Below are positions 48,770-59,782 of a stretch of 64,000 bases of DNA, piece by piece (position 1 is the first letter of the stretch; every line of letters begins with the position of its first letter). The position numbers and the translations under genes are program-made. The stretch is from positions 112,400 through 176,399 of the forward strand of contig NMRB01001185.1 in assembly GCA_002633025.1 (NCBI GenBank), in the 5' to 3' direction. This DNA comes from Notospermus geniculatus. Taxonomy: Eukaryota > Nemertea > Pilidiophora > Heteronemertea > Lineidae. The notes beneath the pieces were generated by a model. It was given only the letters and a program-made list of their open reading frames with translations. It was not told the origin of the DNA and searched no databases.

Positions 48770-51700
48770 CGCCGCTCATGCCCCTTTGCCGAAAATATCG
48801 CCAGCAGAAAAGTGGTCCAATTTCATAACATGTAGGGCAGTCAAATACCAATGTGAAAAAAAATCATTTTTGCTCAGGCATTCTAATTAATGGCGGCCTG
48901 GCCAATTGGTATATGGAACAACAAAATATCAACAATTTGTGGACGCTTCTGTTCCAGGACTGCGAAAAGCCATTACCGTCAGCGAATCTGCTCCCTACCA
49001 TTGTTCGTTTGACCACCTTTGAAGCTTGCTTGAGAAAGGTGTTAGAAAATCAATGGCACAAGATACTAACACCTCTCTCGGAAAGTACAGTCAGAATTAC
49101 TCTTGGTGTTCTCTAATCAGAAGGCAATGGGTAACCTAGCTCCATTGCTTCTTTCCCTTTCTTAGAGAAGGACTGACGAACAAGTTGTCTCCATCCTTGT
49201 AAGAAAGATGCCTTGGTCGCTCCCGAGCTAAGTGCTTCCTCTTTTTGAACACCTCTCCAGCCATTTACGCTAAGAACCGATTTTATGTGTGCCAGGCAAA
49301 ATATAAAGGTCACCGTAACACTGCATCCAAAATAACACAACGGACTCAGCTGATGAAGAACGACTGCAGCGAGGAAGGAAAACTTGCACATCTTCGATAA
49401 AAGGCAAAGGTCATTCTCCTGCAGCGGCAGGGAATAAATAGCATGGCATAGGATTGCGTAATAAGGAGACTATGCTAGCAAGGATCGAGAGAGTGCCTGT
49501 AGAGGGGGAAGCGATGTCATTCTTTCGGAATTGATTACCCTGTATCCGTTGTTGACGACGTATACCAATAACTGGCAGTGTAAAAAGAGGCCCAAGTATC
49601 GGCGTTCCGTTGACGGTGTGCATGTGCAATTTGAAGCGACATGACGGCAGCGTAGTTGAATCCTGGTGACGCCCACCAAATTAGTTCTTGAGATGGGTTC
49701 TGGTACAGAGATGGAATTATTTCTTTCAAGACGGGATGCGTATAGACTAAAGCCTTGATTCCTGTATCGGCAAGCCCCCAAACGCCATCAAGTTGCAGGT
49801 ATGTGGCTCTGAGAAGGTGTGTCCCAGCAAGTAAGACCATTCTGAGCCCCTTTTATAAACGGAGTCAAATGGTTTCACCTCTTTGTTTGCCTGTGTCGTG
49901 TCTTGTAGCTTGCCGAGGGAGAGGTGGCCAAAGTTGGTCAAGATGACACCGACCTCTCCACCCGATTCCAGAGATCACCTCATCATGAGTATGAGTTGGC
50001 CGTCTTTTGGTTCGATCGGCCAGACCGCAGAGCGCAAACCCCAGCAATGAACAACTCTTTCTGAGAAGCAATTTCCACTCCTACCAGCCATGCATAATTC
50101 TGATACGACTTGATCGAATCTTTCATACTATCTGGTCCCTAGCTACTCGGGGCGGTTACCCCTGGCAATGGGGACTAATCACTCCGCGTTGCACAACAGC
50201 CATCTCTCCACAATGTCCTGCACCTCGAGCGTCGCTTCCATAATACCACTTGCAATGACGGATTCTCGCCTCTCAATTAGCAGCGGTTTTGACTACACAA
50301 TAGAGCGATGATTGTCCATAGGAAGAGTAGCGAGCATCTTTTAATTGTGCCTTGCATCAGGGGAGGACCTCTCGGGGGGGTTTGATTGCTCCCGATAGAG
50401 ATGGACCAGCTGGGCTTGATGGATAAAGCTAAGCTACTTTGTCACTTAGAGCAGTGACGGCCTCCCTTACTCTGTCTTTTGTTCTAGTGTCAGAGGAGTC
50501 TGACGCGAGTGATTATCTTTGGGTACAAAGACACCACAATCGGGGGATTTCATTTCAAATGCTTTCTAATCAAGAGATCAAGGCTCCCCGGTTCTTAATT
50601 CGTTTTAATTTCTGTAGATTTTTATTCTGCGGCTTTATTCACAATTGCTACATTAAAACTGCTGACTTGGATACTCCTAGGGTCAGTTCTGTGAGTGTTG
50701 ATAAGGCTGGGGTGTAGGCATCGCATCCAATACAAGTTCCATTTCACTCTATCTCGACTTTCGGATGGCCGCGACAGGAATGCAGCGATGATGACGTGAG
50801 CTCGAGCGACGCAGTCTCAGGGCACAGTTTGGGATATTGAGGATCCCACGATCAACCGGAAGTACCTCCACCTGGCATGGTTCTGATTGGTTATCAAGGT
50901 TTCGTCGATCTCCTCTCGACCATCCACGGAATGTACATCATAAATAAATGAGATCCTGCCTTGTCAATAAAATTTTTGCAACCCCACGCAGTTGTAAATG
51001 ATCCCTCCTGCTCTACATTTCCCATCCTTCTGAAATTCGGTCGTTTTCGTCGGTGTACTGTAGTTACTGTTAAAACCCTCATGACATTCCGTGCAACATC
51101 ATCACATGTGATGATGGTGCGGTGAAAAAATCCTCCATTTAAACCATAGTGCGTTCTTCGTTACCACTTTTTCGGCATTCTCAAACCATCTCCATGACAT
51201 TTCAGAAAACAGCCTCCATGCTTTCATGGCTTTCAGTTCATGTTGATCGTTGTTCCTCACAGAACACAAAAGGAATTTTCTCTTGGTGTCTTTTCAACCC
51301 GAAGACCAAAACTTTTTCACTCAACTCAGGCATGACATTTAAGTCGATCCTCTTATGAAATGTTCGCGAACACTTTTCAACGATAGACAGTCTTCTTGCA
51401 CACGCTCGTCAAAAACGTATTAAATTACCATTTGTTCGCAAGCATTTTATAAAGGTTGTTACATCGGCCCTGAGTGAAGTGGATATTTCGACAGCCTCAC
51501 TCTTCTTAATGTGTTGCTGTTGATTGTTTGAAATGAGAAAAAGAGGTTTTCACTTAATCCAGTTGTGTTGAAGGAGTTAGCCATTATGTCTGATGACGAT
51601 ATGCCTGCAGCAGCAATCACGTGTTTATCACTCATTATTGTCCATTCATTACTATCGTATACGTTTGGCAGAGTGTTTGAACGATCCCCGATTTGGATAG

Positions 51701-52861
51701 AAGGGGACAATGGCTTTTGACAAATACTGCTGAGGATGCAACTGTGGTTATAGAATAGGGTTCTAGTCATTACCAACTGATGTAGTTTATGCAAAACAGA
51801 ATGGTGTTGGTTGATTTTGGGTGTAAGGACTGGTGGGAAGCTCCCCCCCCAGCAGGGGTTTTACCTCGCTCCTCTTCATCCACTCACTCTTTGGAGCGAG
51901 CGAGACCAACACCCTGATTGGTCGGAGGGGAGTTCACCGATTCATGCCTATAGCCGTCTCTTCTCCAAACTGACGTCGTTGCTTTCTCTCTGGCAGACGA
52001 CACATGTCAATAGACATTCGATGGAATCCTTTGAATGATAAACTGAACGACATATCTCAAATAGATATTCCAAGTCTGAAGTATTTTGAGAAAAATCGTT
52101 TGTCGATTTTCGTAAATTTCAGTTGCTTTCATCCCAAATGAACTGGTTGTTTAGAAAAATATTTGACGGTGAATCCTTTAGCTGGATGTGCAAGATAACA
52201 TTTCTTCAAACAATTTCCTGCTGGCGTCACCCATTCGCAGAAATATCACTGAAAATGTCGTCTGCTGCGGTTGGGTACTCTGTATCGTCTGCTCGAGTCA
52301 CCTGACGCGAGGAAGCCATCTACATGTAAGATCAACCACACCGCAATGCAACTGCATCGCTTTCGTGAACAATGCCGTTTAATTTTTACCTCGTTTAAGA
52401 AGAACTCAATCTATTTCGTTAGAAACCTATTATATTCGTTCATGGATCTGTGTCGCTGGTTGTTTCTGTCTTGTGGGACTTGAATACCAAGCGTCTCTGA
52501 TGTGGCGACACACAGAATGCCGCGAACACATCGGATAATTCTCAAGGGGTTGGAGATGACACGGTCTGCGTCATGACAACGACGGGATCTGGTTAATCAA
52601 GGTCAGGACACTATGATATTCTGAGGGCGGGGCGCCATCTTGGTGAAAAATCCACCTGCATAGTGCGACCATGAATGCAAGGGCTTTTTATGCAACACGT
52701 TTATGGTCTGTTTATCAGGCCTGACCTTGCTGCCAGTAGTCAGGGAACTAAAAATTGATTACGAAAATTTACCGCCAAACATTCTAAACACAAGATGAGG
52801 GAGCTCAACACATCTTTCATTTAAAAAACCCCACAGCAATCGGAGAAAAAAGTCCAAGAAA
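48770..52861. other. Non-coding stretch
   Basis: Overlapping frames near 49470-49840 (-) and 50439-50717 (+) have no recognised similarity or splice support. No repeat structure was noticed apart from poly-C at 51842. Confidence 0.35.
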
Positions 52862-52960
52862 TACCGCTCCACCCAAGAATCGAACCCGGAGTCTCCAGCG
52901 TGACAGGCGCGCCTGTCACCCCTGTCACGTCGGGATACCCACCATTACACCACCGACGGT
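52862..52960 (-). pseudogene. tRNA-Asp-like sequence with palindromic insertion
   Basis: Minus-strand order: A-box region GTGGTGTAATGG (52942-52953), GGTATCCCG, an insertion, then GCCTGTCACGCTGGAGACTC and a B-box GGGTTCGATT (52879-52888). GTATCCC, CCTGTCACGC-GGAGAC and GGGTTCGATT match tRNA-Asp(GTC) in order. About 22 extra bases lie between the D arm and the anticodon arm and create the perfect palindrome GTGACAGGCGCGCCTGTCAC (52900-52919). The T stem pairs (two G-T pairs) but the acceptor stem does not, so this is a pseudogene or SINE head rather than a working tRNA. Confidence 0.6.
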
Positions 52961-53105
52961 TACACGCATGCGATCGGCAGACACATGAAGTGCGATCATT
53001 TGAATCGTGAAAACCTGAGGGCCCACTGCTGGGAGCCCCACGTGGGAAGCACGTTTTGAAACCCTTTTGCCCTGTTTTTCAAAGTTGTTTTTTAAATCTT
53101 TGCAG

Positions 53106-53324
53106 GATAGTATGTCAAGTGCCGACAGCGAGATGACCGGGGAACGCAGTTCCTCCCCGACTGGTGAAGAAACGTCAAGTCCCAAAGCCCCGGATTTAAA
53201 AATGGGTAAGTCCTCCATTCTTCATCGCTTCTTATTGTTCTTGCTCGTCTTCTTGGTCTATTCTCCTTCCCTGCATGCCCAGTTCTTCGACAACGATGCC
53301 GGAAGCACAACGCCCCAGCTTGAG
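53106..53324 (+). CDS. Candidate exon encoding a membrane or secretory anchor
   Basis: A strong acceptor (TTTTTTAAATCTTTGCAG) precedes a 219-bp open exon ending CTTGAG|GTAGGC. The first Met codon is at 53112. The peptide has about 30 Ser/Glu-rich residues (GERSSSPTGEETSSP), then a Met at residue 31 and KSSILHR followed by FLLFLLVFLVYSPSLHAQ, then FFDNDAGSTTPQLE. Read from the first Met it looks like a type II membrane anchor; read from Met31 it looks like a classical signal peptide cleaved after HA or HAQ. An internal GTAAGT at 53206 could serve as an alternative donor after the Ser-rich part. Family unknown. Similarity of the Ser-rich part to the disordered middle of NOL4 is too weak to assign it there. 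Confidence 0.45.
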
Positions 53325-53526
53325 GTAGGCCTACCCCACTAATACCACGACCAGCATCACCTGCTCAGCTTGAGGTAGGCCTACCCCACTAACACCACGA
53401 CCAGCATCACCTGGTCAGCTTGAGGTAGGCCTACCCCACTAATACCACGACCAGCATCACCTGCCCAGCTTGCGGTAGGCCTACCCCACTAACACCACGA
53501 CCAGCATCACCTGGTCAGCTTGAGGC
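53316..53526 (+). repeat. 50-bp tandem repeat carrying splice donors
   Basis: Four full units start at 53316, 53366, 53416 and 53466, and a fifth begins at 53516 and breaks off. Each unit opens with CAGCTTGAGGTAGGCCTACC, so the exon end and its GT donor are copied at 53325, 53375, 53425 and 53475 (the fourth reads TTGCGGTAGGC); the fifth start has lost the GT. Units are nearly identical, which suggests recent expansion. Use of any donor but the first would add VGLPH and a stop. Confidence 0.85.
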
Positions 53527-54844
53527 ACCCCACTCATGCCGCGGCAAACCCGCTGAAGCCACGTAGACAACTCGCGAAGCGTAGAAAACCCAATCGAATC
53601 ATCAATACATGCAATTAGGAAAAAAGTACCGAGTTTCAGCCACAGTGCCAAAACGACTATCATGACGTCACAGGGGGCATTCTCGCCCGTTTCTCGCCTC
53701 CGTGGAGCACACACCTTAAAGAACGGACCGTCTCCATGGTGACGGGTACCAAGGAGTTATCTCAACCGGCTCTCGTCGTGTGCACCAGTAAGTCGGCACA
53801 ATACCCGCTTCACTGTGGGCTAAAATCTGTTTTGTAGCAAATTGCATGTAAAGAGGCCGGGTAAACAGGCTCCATTGATTTTTCCTCGTCATTACAGTTT
53901 AGTGTACTTTGTCGACTTCACATGTTCAAGGCAGAAATTAACGTAAGGAGTTATGATTACTTCACCAGTAATGGTATTATGAACCAACGCAACTCGTCAC
54001 CGGCATAAAAGAATACATTATGGTTTCTCGAGTTTGGACTTTTTGTCGTTCTTGATGCTTGAATGGGATCTTAGAAAGCAACCGTCTTTTTCTCTCCGCC
54101 AACGGCATCGATTTATTTTGGAGAATGCGATGAATGATGATTACCATTTGCCGAAAGCTTTGCTGATTTTATGACTGTGTGACTTAAGATAAATGCTTAA
54201 TCATCGGGTGATTATGCTAATATATCGATGTGGGGTTGATACGGTGTGTCTTGGCCGTTCTGGTTGGGGATCGTCGCCAAACACTTGGCGCAATATGGGG
54301 CCACAACTCCGCAGTCGTCTCGGGAGTAGGGCCTACTTCCACCCCTTGGGACGGACGAACTCCTTGTCAACGTAGTACTCAGTACATGGCTCTCCGCCTT
54401 GCTTTCTGGTAATCACAAAAAAACAATCGCAGAGGCACCCGCTCTGTCACGAAGCAAGACATTACGTAACAACTATGACGTAACAACTATGACGTAATTC
54501 TTGCAATCAAACGTGTTTCTTTTGCAACATAATCCCCTTCAAAGATGACGATTCTTTATCGATTCTGCTCGTCACGAAGTCGGCGTGGTGACAGCCCCAG
54601 CTGCCTGGCAGCGGGATGACCTTTGGTACCCTCCCTTGGGTCCGCCATAACTCAAGGTTTTACACAGTTTGCAAAGATGCCGTTTACAGTAAAAAAAGAA
54701 CATTCATTATCATCTTACGCCTTACGACAGCCCGATGAATCAAATTCTTCTTCACTGATGTTCGGAGGTGAGCGTCAGCGATCTCATGATCTTGGCGTCC
54801 GTGTTGTAAGCTTGGCAAAAGAGGTAGCGCCAAGATTTCGACCA
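53527..54844. other. Non-coding stretch with short CRE-like repeat
   Basis: Follows the splice-donor repeat. CRE at 53662. At 54464-54497 a 14-bp unit ACGTAACAACTATG is repeated twice plus a half unit, giving spaced TGACGTAA sites. No exon recognised. Confidence 0.4.
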
Positions 54845-54984
54845 GGGGCCATATTTATGAAGCCTTCGCAACTTCGCGTTCACGCAAATCTATTGTAAGG
54901 CAGTCAGTGAACAATAGGGCATGTGCAGCCAAACAATAGATTTGCGTGAACGGAAAGTTGCGAAGGCTTCATAAATATGGCCCC
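54845..54984. mobile_element. Hairpin (foldback) element, GGGGCCATATTTATGAAG ends
   Basis: Arms 54845-54896 and 54933-54984 are reverse complements with few mismatches around a 36-bp loop. The ends read GGGGCCATATTTATGAAGCC and its complement. No coding content. The terminal GGGCC plus AT-rich step recalls the elements at 2923, 20413 and 27196, though the arms are unrelated. Confidence 0.77.
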
Positions 54985-57470
54985 ACGCCTGGGAACTTAT
55001 CTTGGCGTTTCTACCACTGGTATAAGTTTAACCCTGGCCAATTTACCACTTATTTCAAGCGATATGTTACTAGAATATGAATGTCAGTCTTCCTTCCTGT
55101 TTGGTGATAGAGCTGCAGGAATCGGCGAGACCTGACGCTGTGGATGAAAAACTTTTGTGGTGACTCTGTACTTTAGGACCTCATCGTCCATTTCATATTG
55201 TAATTGTCCACCAGGCCTGCTCCGAGGCTCTATTGGTTCACAAGCTGTCGCCAATGATATTAAAGATTCTGGCTCTAAAGTCATTGTCCCTGCAGCCCGA
55301 GGTGAATAACGTTACTGAGGATGAGATGAAAAGAATAGTTCTGTTGGACGCGATCTCGATATTGGTTTATTAAACCTATTGAACGGCAAATATGCTTTTT
55401 ATCTTATTAAGGTAGCACGACTTCACAACAGAGGTATGTCAACTTGGACCTTTGTAATTAACTTTCATATTGGAGCAGGCTACACGGCTTTGTTGGAATT
55501 TGAAGTCCTGGGCGGGGCACCGTCAGGCGGTGTTCCGATGCAGGAATGGTGCGTCAGGAATGACGGCGAATGGGGAGAACCAGGCAAGGGAGGTGTCACC
55601 GTTAAACTGGGTCATTCCCCTTGATGACGTCATACGGGGAAGGTAAAAGCTCGGGAGATTTATGTCAAGCAGCAACTGTGGCATACGCTTATTCTTCAAC
55701 AGTTTGCCGTGTATGGCGATCATCCACAAACGTCTCCCCATCGGCATCAGTAACATTTAGCACAACTCACACCAGGACCCGGGGACCCGCTTACCCACTT
55801 AAAAACTTCCGGGCTACAATTACTACACGGCTCTTGACGTGTACCCGCCTCCTCCCCACGGGCCGGACCTGATGAAATAACCCCCATACAGCTGCAGAGT
55901 TATTAGGCCTAACCTGCCGGGGCCATTAACAAAGTTATGCTACAGTAGCTACCTAATGAATTCAGCCTATCACCATGGCTACGGGCACCCTGCTTATTAT
56001 ATTGTTCCTGATGTGGAACATATGTCCCCCATTGTACCAATGGCTATTGTTCCTTCTCCTGAAAGGTCACGCGTGAGTCCTGCCTGTCCCTCTTTGTCTG
56101 ACCAAGCCATGGTCTCACCGCCCTATTCAACCCTCTGTCATTGTCGCCTTTGTCTTTGCCTATTACGTTAGCGGGCCGAGTCACAATGGGTACCATTAAT
56201 TATAGAGGGGATGTGAGGTGAAAAGAGTGTACCGACACCTCTCACAGTCTCAATACCCTTATCAAATTAGCTCGTTTGTGTCATCATCTTGGGTCCGCTA
56301 TGGTCGCATTCGCTGATTGCTGTTCTCCCTTTAATGTTTTCTTTGCAGTTTTTCACCTCAAACAACTATAGATTAAGTAATTACACTTATATTACCACAT
56401 TCTTTTGCTTGGCCGACAGCGTTTGAGTGCTGACATAGCCACAAAACCAGCGCTATCTGCCCTTCGTTCCTTACAAATTCGCAATGACCGCACCCTTCTC
56501 GACAGGGACCAACCCTAGCACCAGACGACATAGCTACAACTCGGCACCAGATCCAATCCCTGCCTCCAAGCATCCGTTGTGTTAACTGTCTCCGGAAATT
56601 ACCGAACAAACGGAAAAGGAACCGATTGCTAATGGCATTTTATCATGAATCAGAAAAACCGAAAATTCTGCGGTCGGCACGATTATCGCATTCGGCAGAG
56701 CCGCGGTTGTTTTCGGGCATTTCCGTAGAATATTTTCGGGGATTTCCGTAGAGTAGTTTCGAAGGCTTCTTATGACAGAAAGAATGGGTGAAGGTTAATT
56801 CTTGGTGATGTCATCGAATTGAAGTAATTGCCCTGCTGTGATGAAGCTATCATGTTCCAGGTCATCATCATCATGCAGTAGACCGGGCGATGAACGCCCT
56901 GGACAAACCTAGCGCCAGCTAGTGGCAAAGAACCACACTAATCTTGGCGAGACCCCCTCCAAGCAATGATTCTCACGAGAACTTTGTGATCGATGTCAGC
57001 CAAAACCTTCCAGCGCTCAACCTGTTACACCCGCCCATAACCTTTAGTGGCGTTGGTCGCCTGGTGTAGGCCTAAACAGCCAGCCCCGGCCTCGTCACCT
57101 CTTCACCATTGGTAACTGACGGCCATCGATCGTTGGTTTGATCCCGTCATATTAATAGAGATCATTGTGTGCTACTTGATAGTCTCGCTGACACGAGGCA
57201 CCGTCGTCATCCCGTGGGGAGCAGACGCCGACACGCCGTGTCAATGAACACAATCGAATTCATGCATTCGCTGCCTCCGTGTCAAGCGACAATTCTTTGT
57301 CTCCCGCGTCAAGGACGCGTGTTTTTTGCAACCCATGGCGGCTGCGCGGATGTTAGCTTTCAGCGTTCCGATCTACGCCGATAGTTGCATCTGCAATCGC
57401 CACTCAGTGGAGATACGGCTCACTTTTCGTCTCCGGAACACATGCGAGATAGCCCCTAATTAGCATAATC
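54985..57470. other. Non-coding stretch
   Basis: A CRE lies near 55624. A 23-bp unit ending ATTTCCGTAGA is repeated twice near 56712-56757. No gene recognised. Confidence 0.35.
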
Positions 57471-57610
57471 TCGCGAAAGCGCCTCTGGCGGCGAGGATGA
57501 CCTATAGGCTGCGCCAGTCTCGCGCGTGCAGGCCCCTAAATGTTGATTTCTTCCCAGAGCGTGATCTCTTGTAAATATTCATCAGAAAAGGCCAGGGACG
57601 TCTCTCAAGA
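57471..57610 (+). promoter_or_regulatory. TCTCGCGA-containing GC-rich leader
   Basis: TCTCGCGA-type sites (ATCTCGCGAAAG at about 57467, GTCTCGCGCG near 57517) sit in a locally GC-rich, CpG-containing stretch just ahead of the small open frame at 57611. TCTCGCGAGA-like elements act in TATA-less promoters. No TATA box seen. Suggestive only. Confidence 0.25.
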
Positions 57611-57715
57611 ATGGCGAAGGCAAGTGAACAGGCAAGCGGTCACCAGCGATACCACTACAAGCCAGGGGCAAAATGTAATGTAAATAATTCCATATCAGTT
57701 GTTGCCATTGAATAG
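57611..57715 (+). CDS. Small open frame or first exon, 34 aa
   Basis: AAGAATGGCG is a favourable start (A at -3, G at +4). The peptide begins MAKASEQASGHQRYHYKPGA and stays open for 34 codons to TAG. The first part is coding-like, the later part (from about 57676) looks like AT-rich non-coding DNA, as if a real exon ended near there without a strong GT donor. Family not recognised. Confidence 0.25.
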   Translation: MAKASEQASGHQRYHYKPGAKCNVNNSISVVAIE

Positions 57716-59149
57716 TTGGATAATGCCAGGCCAATAATTTGACAATAATAAGTGAGAAATAAATATAGAATTTTTAATAGCGCTGTGCCCAATATTTGTT
57801 CTGAACAAAATGACGAATGAAATGGAACTCATCTTCAATCCGTTACTTTTTCTTACGCTAACGTCATTAAGTAAACATCGGAGAATGGAAAACTAAACCA
57901 GTGTAAAACAATGCTGGAGATGAAGAGAACTGACAAGTTCTTTTCAATAGTTAAGTCACAAAATCATATCATGTGACATTGAGGGAATCATGTGACATTC
58001 TCGATGCAGCTCATCCAAGGCGGCACATTCCTCTCGCTGAGGTATGGATTACAGGTAATAGACAAAAGAAGGGGAATTATTTTCGAATCTTTTCTTGTAA
58101 TTTGTTCGTCGTCTTCTTGAATTTCTAGAAATTCTTGTCAAGTTTATGCAAAAACGTACAATATTTGAGACTCCTCTGCTTACGTAATCTTTTGTCAACT
58201 CAATCCAAATCAAATTACAAGAAAACCCAATAGTTACTTCTCGTTCAAACCGGTCATTAGCCAGGTATTTTTTGCAACTTGTTCTATTCGAGAATCTCTT
58301 GATTTCTGAAAGAGGAACAGATTTGAAGGCGATGTTATATGGACAATTACTGTCGTGGCATTTTCACTTTTCTTGAACTTGTAACATACACAGCTCATTT
58401 GAAACAGTTCATTAGGACGACTGTGAGTGAGGTGGGTTCGATTACTGAGGTATCAATACGACCTTTTCCTCTGAGACTGGCATTAGATATGATTTATTTC
58501 TCGACTGAAGTTATATTTATTATGTTTCAATTAATGCTCCTTTTGTAAATACTTGCACATTATAACCTTGCACCATGGACGGAGCTAGTCTGTGCATGCC
58601 CACCACCACACCCCTGCACCCTATCCCCTTCCGAAAAAATAGGCTCATATCATGATATATTCTCATCATTTGCCCCAAGGAACCGGAATTTTTCATTCAA
58701 TTACATCCAAATCGATCTCTCTCGGCTAACATTGTCGAAGAAACACTCCGCAGGGCGTGGTACACAAAAAATGGCCCCCCATCACGATCCCCACCCTTCC
58801 GTGAGTTCAGCCGATCGTTCACATTCATAGACACGGTGCATGCTTCTTTGCACAACCACAGGTGCGCCAATAAATGAAATGAAGTGCATGCATTTTTCAT
58901 CTTTTTATTTGACAACACGTTTCCAACTCAACAGATTTATACAGGCTGGCGTCAGGGTTTGCCTTTTGCGACAGTTATTTTGTATTGAAGTAATTTACAT
59001 GCACATATCCACCGAGAGATTTATCGGCTTTGTTTGCGTTTATTTGGAGAAGACCAAGCTGCCATCGGCAAAATGTGATACCTCTGCCATGGCCTAGCGA
59101 AGAGAGAGCCCCCTACTGACAAAAGAAGGAGTCACAAGAGGCCTACTTG
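57716..59149. other. Non-coding stretch
   Basis: AT-rich DNA with no recognised gene. Just before the promoter-like cluster, the minus strand has GGCCATGGCAGAG|GTATCA (ATG at 59092), a possible but weak first exon running away from it. Confidence 0.35.
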
Positions 59150-59335
59150 GGCATGCGCATTTAGAACTTCCGTTGGCATCGTCTGCCACACAGCTGCACT
59201 TCCGCCAGATGTATGAAATGGCGACAAATGACGGATAACTTGTCTTTTCTCGCCGCTAGGAGGATTTCTCGCGAGATTGTGACGTCAATGAAGTGAATGC
59301 TCGCTGATTTTCCCTTGGACCATCCCGCCGGAAGT
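59150..59335. promoter_or_regulatory. Housekeeping-type promoter cluster
   Basis: In under 190 bp there are an NRF1-like site GGCATGCGCA (59150-59159), three ETS sites (ACTTCCG at 59166 and 59198, CCGGAAGT at 59328-59335), a perfect TCTCGCGAGA (59267-59276) and a perfect CRE four bases later (59280-59287). NRF1, ETS, TCTCGCGAGA and CRE together are the usual content of TATA-less CpG promoters. The gene driven is not evident on either strand: candidates are weak starts at 59092 (-) and about 59575 (+). This is the strongest promoter-like signal in the window. Confidence 0.55.
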
Positions 59336-59782
59336 CAGCTCAGCTTGGAATGTTGCTACTCCGTGTTATTTGACATGCGATTCTGAATTCATCTGATTTG
59401 TAGCGATTCTATCCTCCTGGCATTTATCTTCCCATATCTCACCCCATTCTACCTCACGAAGATCAATTTCCCATTTTTCTCTTCTCCTTCCGCACACGTC
59501 TACCAAACAACGATCAGAAATCAGTCAAAAACGCACGAAAAATAAAAAAAAACATATTGTCGGTGCATTGTATCATGGCAGATATTTCATTACATATAAT
59601 CAGGATGATGCCTCTGTTTCCAAAGGTGAAATCGACGAGCCATTGTGAGGCGATCGTTAGAGTTATTATGTCATCTGAGAGATCTTATATTAGTGACAGC
59701 CTTGTTGATATAGCCCCAGGCGTTGTTATGGCACTATCACCTGTTATTACTGACACCATGCACCCCTCGTTTATATTTTATT
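59336..59782. other. Downstream of promoter cluster, no exon proved
   Basis: A plus-strand frame around 59557-59808 contains ATGGCAGATATTTCATTAC with AAAG|GTGAAA as a possible donor. It is not otherwise supported. No repeat seen. Confidence 0.3.

Noticed and set aside
53106-53205. Assigning the Ser-rich exon part to NOL4
   Set aside because: Resemblance is only shared serine/acidic composition, and the frame continues without interruption into a membrane segment unlike NOL4.
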